From: Halobacteriales archaeon QS_9_68_17
GTDB taxonomy: Archaea; Halobacteriota; Halobacteria; Halobacteriales; Natronoarchaeaceae
Length of the DNA stretch: 41,490 nt
NCBI GenBank assembly: GCA_003023565.1
Contig: PXSA01000011.1
Coordinates: 130,004-171,493, forward strand
Reading direction: 5' to 3'
The notes under the pieces were generated by a model. The model worked only from the letters and a program-made list of their open reading frames with translations. It was not told the DNA's origin and did not search any database. The position numbers and the translations under genes were made by a program. How positions within the stretch are numbered: position 1 is the stretch's first letter; every line of letters starts with the position of its first letter. Below are positions 17,187 to 24,362 of this stretch, one piece after another.

Positions 17187-17543
17187 CTACTGCTGCTCGA
17201 CGAGGTCGTCGACCGTCTCGGCACGCTCGTCGTCGGTGACGTACTTCGACAGGACCCAGTCGAGCCGGTCGAGGACGACCTCGTGCCCGGTGTCCGTCAG
17301 CTCGTACTGGTTCGTGCGCTTGTCGAGTTCGCTCTTCCCGACGAACCCCATCTCGACGAGTTCGTCGAGGTTGGGGTACAGACGGCCGTGGTTCACTTCC
17401 GCCCCGTAGTAGTCCTCGAGCTCTCGTTTGATCGCGAGGCCGTACCGTGGCTCCTCCGAGAGGATCACGAGGATGTTCTGTTGGAACGCGGTGAGGTCGC
17501 GTGCGGTGCCCGAATCGCCCGTTATCGTTTGTGCCTCTGACAT
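17187..17543 (-). CDS. PadR-family transcriptional regulator
   Basis: A 118-residue winged-helix protein of the PadR family. AFQQNILVILSEEPRYGLAIKREL is the helix-turn-helix entry, followed by VNHGRLYPNLDELVEMGFV (recognition helix region) and a wing with KRTNQYELTDTG. The C-terminal helix (WVLSKYV) is short, as in small PadR proteins that dimerise through it. It ends one base after the convergent rnhA-operon gene. An AT-rich TATA box lies 22-30 bases before the ATG, overlapping where a repressor could act. Target and ligand are unknown. Confidence 0.9.
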   Translation of the reverse strand: MSEAQTITGDSGTARDLTAFQQNILVILSEEPRYGLAIKRELEDYYGAEVNHGRLYPNLDELVEMGFVGKSELDKRTNQYELTDTGHEVVLDRLDWVLSKYVTDDERAETVDDLVEQQ

Positions 17544-17564
17544 CGTTCGCTAAATGTCACACAG

Positions 17565-17573
17565 CTATTTAAC
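17565..17573 (-). promoter_or_regulatory. TATA box of padR-like gene
   Basis: GTTAAATAG on the minus strand, 22-30 bases before the ATG at 17543, in a locally AT-rich patch; suits a leaderless transcript. Confidence 0.55.
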
Positions 17574-17788
17574 GCTTCTTAACTGTCGGTGAGCTTACCT
17601 TTTTTGCCCGGAGTGATACGGATGACCACTGCGCGGACTACCCGACGCCCTGAACGGCCAGAGACGAGGCAACTCGCCCGTCTTTCGCTGTTCGGGGACA
17701 CTGCCCGGCGCGTCCCTCGAACGATGCACGGTAACGCACGGTGTGAGGTCGAAAGTACTTTTTGGTCGCCTGACCGATTCTCGGGTGC

Positions 17789-18322
17789 ATGACGAACCTC
17801 TGGGAAGACCTGGAACCCGGACCGGACCCGCCCGAAGCGATCTACGCCGTCGTCGAGTGCCTGAAAGGCGAGCGGAACAAGTACGAGTACGACAAGGACG
17901 TCCCCGGCGTCGTGCTCGACCGCGTCCTCCACAGCAACGTCCACTACCCCTCCGACTACGGCTTCATCCCGCAGTCGTACTACGACGACGAGGCCCCCTT
18001 CGACGTCCTCGTTCTCGTCGAGGACCGGACGTTCCCCGGTTGCGTCATCGAGGCCCGCCCCGTCGCCATGATGAAGATGGACGACGACGGCGAGCAGGAC
18101 GACAAGGTCATCGCCGTCCCGACGGAGGACCCGCGGTTCGACCACGTCCAGGACCTCGACGACATCCCGCAGCAGCAACTCGACGAGATCGACGAGTTCT
18201 TCGCGACCTACAAGAACCTAGAGGAGGGCAAGGAAGTCGAAACGCAGGGCTGGAAGGACAAGCAGGCCGCGAAAGACGCCATCGAGCACGCGATGGACCT
18301 CTACGAGGAGCACTTCTCGTAA
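17789..18322 (+). CDS. ppa: Inorganic pyrophosphatase (type I, soluble)
   Basis: A 177-residue family I inorganic pyrophosphatase that hydrolyses PPi to two phosphates, pulling biosynthetic reactions forward. The signatures are KGERNKYEYDK (substrate/metal site), SNVHYPSDYGFIPQSY, DEAPFDVLVLVED, and the following DKVIAVPTEDPRF. YKNLEEGK near the C-terminus is also typical. Length is normal. The 245 bases between the padR start and this ATG contain no credible gene; ACTTTTTGG about 25-35 bases upstream is a weak TATA candidate. Confidence 0.96.
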   Translation: MTNLWEDLEPGPDPPEAIYAVVECLKGERNKYEYDKDVPGVVLDRVLHSNVHYPSDYGFIPQSYYDDEAPFDVLVLVEDRTFPGCVIEARPVAMMKMDDDGEQDDKVIAVPTEDPRFDHVQDLDDIPQQQLDEIDEFFATYKNLEEGKEVETQGWKDKQAAKDAIEHAMDLYEEHFS

Positions 18323-18338
18323 CCCGCCTCCGCGACTC

Positions 18339-18551
18339 CTACTTTTCCGACGTGTCGACCCCGAGGAGTTCGTTCACCAGACAGCGGCGCGCGAGTGCGG
18401 AAGCGAGCAGGCCCGCGCCGAACAGCGCCAGCGCCGCACCGACGAACGGCGACGCGAGCGCCAGCGCGAGGACCGTTCCGACGAACACCAGCACGGACCC
18501 GAAGCCGATCCGCGCGAGCCGGTCCGTCCCGCCGACGTTCCGTTCGAGCAT
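18339..18551 (-). CDS. Small two-helix membrane protein (YgaP-like, DUF2892 type)
   Basis: A 70-residue membrane protein with the start MLERNVGGTDRLARI, characteristic of the DUF2892/YgaP transmembrane domain. Two hydrophobic helices follow (FGSVLVFVGTVLALAL and FVGAALALFGAGLLAS), and a short RRCLVNELLGVDT tail. The ATG at 18551 is preferred to one nine codons upstream because NVGGTDR normally starts near residue 5. It converges on ppa. Function unknown. Confidence 0.8.
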   Translation of the reverse strand: MLERNVGGTDRLARIGFGSVLVFVGTVLALALASPFVGAALALFGAGLLASALARRCLVNELLGVDTSEK

Positions 18552-18620
18552 GGCCGCGGGTTCGGACGGCCGGGACAAAATACGTTCGAGTTATCCGCCG
18601 CCGAGCGGCCATGTATTATG

Positions 18621-18629
18621 ATTATAAGT
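18621..18629 (+). promoter_or_regulatory. TATA box of small zinc-finger gene
   Basis: ATTATAAGT in a markedly AT-rich patch (18611-18640), 37-45 bases before the ATG at 18666, predicting a short leader of roughly 10-15 bases. Confidence 0.55.
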
Positions 18630-18665
18630 AATCTTTTGCGTGTGGGTGTGTAAGGGTCGAACACG

Positions 18666-18806
18666 ATGGCTACCAGTAACGCCGACGTCTCCGACGCGAA
18701 CGAGCGGAACGCCGGCATCGACCACACGACCGTCGTCCCCGAGAACTTCGACGCCGAGACGACGTCGTGTCCGCGGTGCGGCAAGCTGCTCGCGGACCAC
18801 GAGTAG
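18666..18806 (+). CDS. 46-residue CPxCG micro-protein
   Basis: A very short gene with a clear own promoter. It encodes an acidic, flexible N-terminus (ATSNADVSDANERNAG), the segment IDHTTVVPENFD, and a single C-terminal zinc knuckle CPRCGKLL, ending ADHE. One CPxCG motif gives only half a zinc site, so it may dimerise or use other ligands. Codon usage is fully haloarchaeal. Small CPxCG proteins are abundant in haloarchaea and several affect swarming or biofilm; this one's role is unknown. It converges on the histidine kinase gene. Confidence 0.75.
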   Translation: MATSNADVSDANERNAGIDHTTVVPENFDAETTSCPRCGKLLADHE

Positions 18807-18827
18807 ACCGATCGACAGCATCGGCCC

Positions 18828-20621
18828 CTAATCGTCGACAGCGGGGGCACTGTCGGCCAGCCCGTCCGAACGGACGGCAACGTCCCGTAACTCGAAGCGC
18901 GCGCCGCCAGTCTCACTGTCGGTGACTCCGGCCTCCCAGCCGTGCGCGTCGGCGATCTGCTCGACGATGCTGAGTCCGAACCCGGTGCCGTCCTCGGCAG
19001 TCGTGTACCCGCTGTCGAACACCCGGTCGCGGTCCCCGGGCGGGATCCCCGGTCCGTTGTCGGCGACGTAAAAGCCGGACGTGTCCCCGTTCTCTTCGAC
19101 GGTACCTACGTGGACTGTCATGCCGCTGTTCGCACTACGACCCGCACCGTCGCGTCCCGCGGTCCCGTACTCGACCGCGTCGTCGGTCTCCGACCGACCG
19201 TTCGTGGAACCGTGTTCGACCGCGTTCCGGAACAGGTTCTCGAACAGCCGAACGAGGCGGTCCCGGTCGGCGCTGACCGCCGCGTCGTCGGCGATGCGGA
19301 GCGTGCTCTCTCCGGTGTCGACGTTGCCCCACGCCGCCTCGGCCGCGGACCGGAGGTCGACCGACGACGGGTCAGTGACCGCTTCCCCCTCGCGGGCCAG
19401 CGCTAGCACGTCGTCGATGATGGCCTCCATGCGGTCGAGCGTCGTGTCGACCTCGTCGAGACAGGCCTCGTCGCCGGTTTCGCGGGCGAGGTCGACGTAG
19501 CCGTTCGCGACGGTCAGCGGGTTCCGGAGGTCGTGAGACACGATGTTCGCGAACCGGTCCAGTTGCTCGTTGCGCCGCCGGAGTTCCCGCTCGCGCCGCA
19601 CTCGGTCGGTGACGTCGCTGACGAGGAACAGCCAGCCGACGTGATGGCCGCGCCCGTCGTCGATCCTCGTCGCGTCGATCTCGTAGTGGTGGCCGTCGAC
19701 CGAGAACTCGGTACTTCGCTCCTCGCCGGTTTCGATGGTCTCGCGGTAGAGCTCGTGCCACTTCGGACGCTCGGCCAGGAAGTCGTCCACGTCGTGGCCG
19801 ACGATGTCCGCGACCCCGCGGGTAAGCTCTGTGAGGTCCTCTGCGGCGAGGTTCACGTCGACGATGCGGCCATCGCGGTCGATGACGTAAACGGCGTCCT
19901 CGACGGTGTCGAGGACCCGATCGCGGGCGATCGGCGCGAGGTCGATCAGCCGGTACCGCGTGATCGCTACCGTGAACAGCAGGTTCGTCAGAACGAATCC
20001 AAGCGGCGTCGCGTTGAACGAGACGAGTCCGAAGAGGGACACGAGGTTGCCGACCGTCGGCGACAGCACGCCGCCGAGCAGAGCCGCGACCTGCCCCCGG
20101 TAGAGCGCCCGGGACCGGTAGAGCATCTCGAGAACCAAGGCAGTCGCGGCGAGCACGAACGCGTAGGAGTAGATGAGATGGACTTGGAACGCGACACCGT
20201 ACTCGATGTCGAGCCCGATCACCGCCGAGGGCTCGGCTGTGACCGACGCGAAAAAGGCGTTTCCGGGGTTCGCGAACGCCAGCGCGAGAACCGCCAGCGG
20301 TTCGACGGCGAGAAGGCCGACGGTCCGGCGTGTAACGAGGTGTTCGCGCCCGGTGTACAGCAGCGTGAACAGGAAGACAGAGGCGACCGCGAGGCACACG
20401 CCCACGTAGTGGACCCGTTCTATCAGCATAGTGAGGCCGGCGTCCGGCGTCACCGCGGCGAGGAACAGCGTCAGCGACCAGACCCCGCCGCCGACGATGC
20501 TCCCGAGCAGTGGGAGCGCGGCCGTCTTGGCGCGGTGCCGCCAGATGACGTAGCCGAGCGGGACCGCCGTCGCTGCGGAGAGCCCGTAGATGGCCGTCAC
20601 TACGGCCACACCATCGATCAT
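18828..20621 (-). CDS. Membrane sensor histidine kinase (7TM, PAS, HisKA, HATPase)
   Basis: A 597-residue signalling kinase. Residues 1-220 hold about seven membrane helices of the N-terminal 7TM histidine-kinase sensor type. A PAS domain (about 235-345) includes AVYVIDRDGRIVDVN and ends at SDVTDRVRRERELRRRNEQL. The HisKA H-box SHDLRNPL has the phospho-accepting His at about residue 363. The HATPase domain shows the N-box LFENLFRNAVEHG and G-boxes DNGPGIPPG and GTGFGLSIVEQI. A 40-residue Ser/Gly/Asp-rich insert follows the N-box. There is no receiver domain and no adjacent response regulator, so its partner is encoded elsewhere. Stimulus unknown. Confidence 0.93.
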   Translation of the reverse strand: MIDGVAVVTAIYGLSAATAVPLGYVIWRHRAKTAALPLLGSIVGGGVWSLTLFLAAVTPDAGLTMLIERVHYVGVCLAVASVFLFTLLYTGREHLVTRRTVGLLAVEPLAVLALAFANPGNAFFASVTAEPSAVIGLDIEYGVAFQVHLIYSYAFVLAATALVLEMLYRSRALYRGQVAALLGGVLSPTVGNLVSLFGLVSFNATPLGFVLTNLLFTVAITRYRLIDLAPIARDRVLDTVEDAVYVIDRDGRIVDVNLAAEDLTELTRGVADIVGHDVDDFLAERPKWHELYRETIETGEERSTEFSVDGHHYEIDATRIDDGRGHHVGWLFLVSDVTDRVRRERELRRRNEQLDRFANIVSHDLRNPLTVANGYVDLARETGDEACLDEVDTTLDRMEAIIDDVLALAREGEAVTDPSSVDLRSAAEAAWGNVDTGESTLRIADDAAVSADRDRLVRLFENLFRNAVEHGSTNGRSETDDAVEYGTAGRDGAGRSANSGMTVHVGTVEENGDTSGFYVADNGPGIPPGDRDRVFDSGYTTAEDGTGFGLSIVEQIADAHGWEAGVTDSETGGARFELRDVAVRSDGLADSAPAVDD

Positions 20622-20643
20622 AGCTGTAGATATGTCCCCACGT

Positions 20644-20654
20644 CGATAAATATA
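20644..20654 (-). promoter_or_regulatory. TATA box of histidine kinase gene
   Basis: TATATTTATCG on the minus strand, 23-33 bases before the ATG, is one of the most AT-rich stretches in the window. Confidence 0.55.
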
Positions 20655-20761
20655 CTGGTCACCTGCCTGCTGCGTTCCGGGTGACGCTCGCGGAGTCCCG
20701 CGCCACCGGCTGTGTTCGTCGGTACCCCCGACGCCCGGCGGAGATCGCCCTTGAAAAGAAG

Positions 20762-20770
20762 GTTCTTATG
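20762..20770 (+). promoter_or_regulatory. TATA-like box of phosphodiesterase-like gene
   Basis: GTTCTTATG, 23-31 bases before the ATG at 20793, with a preceding G/A-rich stretch that could serve as BRE. Confidence 0.4.
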
Positions 20771-20792
20771 GGCGTACAATGGTAGATGGAGT

Positions 20793-22136
20793 ATGGGCCT
20801 CTTCGACAGACTTCGTGGAGACGACGACCCGCGTGTCGCCTTCTTCGGTATCGACGGCGTGCCGTACAGCATGCTCTCGGACCACTTCGACGAGTTCGAG
20901 AACCTCGCCGCGGTCGCCGAGGAAGGGAGCGCGGGGGCCATCGACAGCATCGTGCCGCCCGAGTCGAGCGCCTGCTGGCCGAGCCTGACGACCGGGAAGA
21001 ACCCCGGTGAGACGGGTGTCTACGGCTTTCAAGACCGCGAGATCGGGTCGTACGACACCTACGTCCCGATGGGTCGAGACGTGCAGGCCGACCGGGTCTG
21101 GGACCGCGTGCAGTCCGAGGGCCGCGACGCGACGGTGATGAACGTCCCCGTCACCTTCCCCCCGCAGCGCAACGTCCAGCGGATGGTATCGGGCTTTCTC
21201 TCCCCCGGCATCGACAAGGCCGCCTACCCCGATGACCTCGCGGACTACCTTCAGGAGATCGACTACGGGATCGACACGAACGCGAAACTCGGCCACCAAG
21301 ACGACAAGTCCGAGTTCATCGAGAACGCCCACGAGACGCTCGACGCGCGCTTCGAGGCGTTCAAGAGGTACATCGAGCAGGACGACTGGGACCTGTTTTT
21401 CGGCGTCTTCATGACGACCGACCGGGTTAACCACTTCCTCTACAAGGACTACGAGCGCGACGGCGAGTACAAGGAGGAGTTCCTCGACTTCTATCGGAAG
21501 CTCGACGACTACCTCGGTCGACTCCGCGGCATGCTCGCCGAGGACGTGACGATGATGGTCGCCAGCGACCACGGTTTCACCGGTCTCGACTACGAGGTCC
21601 ACTTCAACGAGTGGCTCCAGCAGGAGGGCTGGCTGGGCTACGAGGACGACGACCACGAGGGCCTCGACGACATCGCGGACGACACGAAGGCCTACTCGCT
21701 CATCCCCGGCCGCTTCTACATCAACCTCGAGGGCCGCGAGCCCCGCGGGAGCGTCCCCGAAGAGGAGTACGAGAACGTCCGGCAGGAGCTAAAGGAGAAG
21801 CTCGAATCGCTCGACGGACCGAACGGGAACCCCGTCTGCGACCGCGTCGTCGAGAAGGAGCGCGCCTTCCGCGGCGACCACGACGAGATCGCCCCCGACC
21901 TCACCGTCGTCCCCAACTACGGTTTCGACCTGAAGGCCGGCTTCAAGGGCCACGACTCGGTGTTCGACACCGGCCCGCGGAACGGGATGCACAGCTTCGA
22001 CAACGCCACGCTGTTCGTCGACGATCCCGAGGCGACCATCAGCGAGGTCGACCTGTTCGACCTGACGCCGACCATCCTCGACCTGATGGACATCGACTAC
22101 GAGCGCGGCGAGTTCGACGGCGCGAGCATCGTGTAG
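20793..22136 (+). CDS. Alkaline phosphatase superfamily phosphodiesterase/nucleotide pyrophosphatase-like protein
   Basis: A 447-residue soluble enzyme of the type I phosphodiesterase/nucleotide pyrophosphatase group. The expected two-metal site is present: Asp21 (FFGIDG), the nucleophile region PPESSACWPSLTTGKNPGETG (Ser58/59), TTDRVNHF, ASDHGF and GMHSFDN. PTILDLMDI near the end is also typical. It should hydrolyse a phosphoester or phosphonate; the substrate is unknown, and no signal peptide is visible. The start MGLFDRLRGDDDP at 20793 is preferred over an upstream in-frame ATG that would cross the promoter. The 3' end is overlapped antisense by the extended cetZ frame. Confidence 0.88.
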   Translation: MGLFDRLRGDDDPRVAFFGIDGVPYSMLSDHFDEFENLAAVAEEGSAGAIDSIVPPESSACWPSLTTGKNPGETGVYGFQDREIGSYDTYVPMGRDVQADRVWDRVQSEGRDATVMNVPVTFPPQRNVQRMVSGFLSPGIDKAAYPDDLADYLQEIDYGIDTNAKLGHQDDKSEFIENAHETLDARFEAFKRYIEQDDWDLFFGVFMTTDRVNHFLYKDYERDGEYKEEFLDFYRKLDDYLGRLRGMLAEDVTMMVASDHGFTGLDYEVHFNEWLQQEGWLGYEDDDHEGLDDIADDTKAYSLIPGRFYINLEGREPRGSVPEEEYENVRQELKEKLESLDGPNGNPVCDRVVEKERAFRGDHDEIAPDLTVVPNYGFDLKAGFKGHDSVFDTGPRNGMHSFDNATLFVDDPEATISEVDLFDLTPTILDLMDIDYERGEFDGASIV

Positions 22137-23293
22137 GCCGTCACGCAGGCCAGAATACGGCGGCGCAGCCGCCGTTTCCGAAGACAGCATCCGCGAGCGA
22201 AGCGAGCGGTTCGCCAAAAAAGGTCGTCGAGTTCGTCGTTCTGGAACCGGTCGGCGTGGTCCTGCGTCGCCTGCTGTTGCTCTTTCTGCGCCTCGCGGGC
22301 GCGGTCCATGAACTCCTGCACGCGCTGGCCGCGCTCGACGCCGCCGAGCAGGACGAGCGAGGCGAGGCTCTCGCTGTCGAGCGGGAAGTCGCCGCCGCGG
22401 ACCTGCATGCTACCGGTCTCCTCCTCGACCCAGCTACGGGCGCGCTCGACGCCCTTGCGCGGGATGCGGTCGGCGTCCCCGGCGACGACCAGCAGGGCCG
22501 AGTCGGCGGTCACGGCGTCCGGGAGGCTCGTCCCCGTCAGGAGCGCCTTGCGCGTCACGCTGGTGACCGTGTTGACGTTCTCGCCGCTGTCCTCGCTGGC
22601 CTCGGCGCTGGCGTAGCCGAGCGCGGCGATGCCGCCCGAGCGGAGCGTGTTGATCACTTCGCTGGAGTCGACGACGCTCTCGGCGACGCCCTCGACGGCC
22701 TCGCCGGAGGCGAGCAGGAGGCCGATGCGCTGGGCGATGGCCTGATTGATGGCGTCGAACGCCTCCTCGACGCTCTGGCCCGCCCCGTGCCAGGCGTCGT
22801 TGTCGACGAGCAGGGTCGCGTCGGCCTCGCGCACGAGCGTCTTCAGCGACCGCCCGGCGTTGGCCTGATACATCGCGCCCTCGCCGCGCCCGGGGAGGAC
22901 GCCGAGCGCGTAGACGGGGATGCTGTACACGCGGTTCAGTCCCTTCGCGAGGACGGGCGCGCCGCCGCTGCCCGTCCCGCCGCCGAGGCCGGCGACGACG
23001 AAGACGGCGTCGGCCTCCGCGGTGATGCGGCCGTCGAGGCTGTCCATGACCTCGCCGGCGTCCGCTTGCATCACCTCCGCGCCGAGCTCGTTGTCACCGC
23101 CGACGCCGTGGCCCTTGACGCGGTCCCCCCCGACCAGTACCGTATCCAGGTCGAGCGCCTGGAGGTCGGTCTTCGCCGAGTTGGTCGCGAGCGCGCCGCG
23201 GACCGCACCGAATCCCATCCGTTCATCGAACTCGACCAGCGCCTGGGTGATCTCCCCCCCGGCCTGGCCGACACCTATCAGGACGACGTTCAT
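22097..23293 (-). CDS. cetZ: CetZ-type tubulin/FtsZ-superfamily protein with readthrough-like basic tail
   Basis: A CetZ cytoskeletal GTPase. The N-terminus MNVVLIGVGQAGG and the tubulin signature GGGTGSGG at 104-111 bind GTP; NSAKTDLQAL and the T7-loop-region NQAIAQRIGLLL are also visible. CetZs control archaeal cell shape and motile-rod development. The acidic C-terminus reaches RFQNDELDDLF at residue 359, where a stop would be expected, but the next codon is TGG and the frame runs 39 further codons. That tail is Arg-rich (RKRRLRRRIL), contains the intergenic hairpin and a T6 run, and overlaps the convergent gene by 40 bases. A TGA-to-TGG change at 22214-22216 would explain this. The start at 23293 fits the family; an upstream ATG does not. 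Confidence 0.9.
   Translation of the reverse strand: MNVVLIGVGQAGGEITQALVEFDERMGFGAVRGALATNSAKTDLQALDLDTVLVGGDRVKGHGVGGDNELGAEVMQADAGEVMDSLDGRITAEADAVFVVAGLGGGTGSGGAPVLAKGLNRVYSIPVYALGVLPGRGEGAMYQANAGRSLKTLVREADATLLVDNDAWHGAGQSVEEAFDAINQAIAQRIGLLLASGEAVEGVAESVVDSSEVINTLRSGGIAALGYASAEASEDSGENVNTVTSVTRKALLTGTSLPDAVTADSALLVVAGDADRIPRKGVERARSWVEEETGSMQVRGGDFPLDSESLASLVLLGGVERGQRVQEFMDRAREAQKEQQQATQDHADRFQNDELDDLFWRTARFARGCCLRKRRLRRRILACVTAYTMLAPSNSPRS
22157..22175. repeat. GC-rich hairpin between phosphodiesterase and cetZ
   Basis: A perfect 8-base inverted repeat, ACGGCGGC/GCCGCCGT with a 3-base loop, lies between the convergent genes, with an A6/T6 tract at 22216-22221. Together they look like a bidirectional transcription end now read into by the cetZ frame. 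The adjacent GCGAGCGAAGCGAGCG is a short direct repeat. Confidence 0.5.
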
Positions 23294-23376
23294 GCGCGGC
23301 CATTCGAGTGGTCGGTAATTGAACGTTCCGCCTGTCGTGCTAACGTTTATGCCGAAGGGAGCGACCACGACGACCC

Positions 23377-23835
23377 ATGTCCGACGACATAAAGGAACGA
23401 CTGAACGCGGTCGAACGCGCGCTGACGGGGAGCGACACCGACCTGCCGTCGCTCGCGGCGGACGCCGAACTCGTCGACCGGGTCGACGCGGCGGAGGAGC
23501 GACTCGACGCGGTCGAAGAGCGGATCGAGGAACTCGACGCCGCGACGCAGGCGGTGCGAGGGTACGTCGGGAGCGTCAGGTCGGTGAACGAGGACGTGGA
23601 ACGGCGGGCGAACGCGGCGGTCGCCGGCGTGGAGGCGTTGGAGGCCCGCGTCGACGACATCGAGGGCGGCGAGTCGGACCGCCGAGCGACCGCTGCGCCG
23701 CGAACGACGGGGGACCCTCCGAACGACGCGGTCGGTGAAACCACGTCCCGGGGCCGCGTTCGTGGAGACGACAGCCGAGAGGACGACGCCGGAGACGACC
23801 GCGGCGTCGTCGACCGGCTCCGCGAGGCGCTGTGA
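23377..23835 (+). CDS. Coiled-coil protein at head of pilus-like locus (DUF7310-like)
   Basis: A 152-residue soluble protein. Residues 1-100 form a coiled coil (IKERLNAVERAL, DRVDAAEERLDAVEERIEELD) and the rest is an acidic, disordered linker ending in a short amphipathic helix (GVVDRLREAL). It resembles what I recall as haloarchaeal DUF7310, which occurs in front of type IV pilus-like ATPase genes. The stop overlaps the next start as GTGA. GTTTATGCC about 25-32 bases upstream is a TATA candidate. A scaffold or regulator role for the secretion ATPase is inference. Confidence 0.8.
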   Translation: MSDDIKERLNAVERALTGSDTDLPSLAADAELVDRVDAAEERLDAVEERIEELDAATQAVRGYVGSVRSVNEDVERRANAAVAGVEALEARVDDIEGGESDRRATAAPRTTGDPPNDAVGETTSRGRVRGDDSREDDAGDDRGVVDRLREAL

Positions 23836-24290
23836 CGGTCCGCGCCGTGATCGCCGCCGTCCTCGCGGCAGCTATCGTCGCGGCGGCGCTCCCCGCCATC
23901 GACACGGGGCGAGAGCGCGCGACCGACCAGCAGGTCCGCGGCGAACTCGACGCGGTCGAGCGCGCGGCCGCGGCGCTGCTCGCGACCGAGGAAACGGCGC
24001 GGAACCGCGCGAACGCGCCGCAGCGTTCGGTGACCGTCACCGTCCCGGGACGAAGCTGGCGGCGGGCCGGTGTCGATCACCTGACACTCCGCGCGCCGGA
24101 CGACGACTCGGCCGCCAGAGCCATCTACGCCGTCGACGGGCGAGCGCCGAGGACCCGTCCCCTCACCGCCGCGGTCCGGCCGGTCGACGGACCGATCGAA
24201 CTCCGCGAGAGCGGCGAACACCGGCTCCGACTGCGACTCGTCCGCGAGGACGGCGAGCGCGCGGTGCTCGTTGACCGGCCCGGCCGGTGA
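23832..24290 (+). CDS. Membrane-anchored pilus-locus protein (DUF7311-like)
   Basis: A 152-residue protein beginning at GTG that overlaps the previous stop. Residues 3-22 form one hydrophobic helix (AVIAAVLAAAIVAAALPAID) acting as signal anchor. The helical segment RATDQQVRGELDAVERAAAALL follows and resembles the stem of a pilin-like protein. A beta-rich region with SVTVTVPGRSWRRAG and HRLRLRLVREDGE completes it. The bulk is predicted extracellular. From memory it matches DUF7311. Minor pilin-like subunit or assembly factor are possible roles; neither is shown. Confidence 0.78.
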   Translation: MTVRAVIAAVLAAAIVAAALPAIDTGRERATDQQVRGELDAVERAAAALLATEETARNRANAPQRSVTVTVPGRSWRRAGVDHLTLRAPDDDSAARAIYAVDGRAPRTRPLTAAVRPVDGPIELRESGEHRLRLRLVREDGERAVLVDRPGR

Positions 24291-24330
24291 ACCGCCGCCC
24301 CGGTCCGTCGGTCGGTCCCGGCGACCGAGG

Positions 24331-24340
24331 GTTTAGATAC
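24331..24340 (+). promoter_or_regulatory. TATA box of pilB-like gene
   Basis: GTTTAGATAC, 23-32 bases before the ATG at 24363, in the only sizeable gap (72 bases) of the early pilus-like locus. Confidence 0.55.
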
Positions 24341-24362
24341 GGGGACGCGGCGACCCGGTCGC

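Noticed and set aside
17589..17792. 67-codon plus-strand open frame before ppa
   Set aside because: Basic, non-haloarchaeal composition, runs into the ppa start and has no conserved feature.
20712..20792. Upstream ATG for the phosphodiesterase-like gene
   Set aside because: It would add a basic 27-residue extension across the TATA-like box; family members start at MGLFDR-like sequence.
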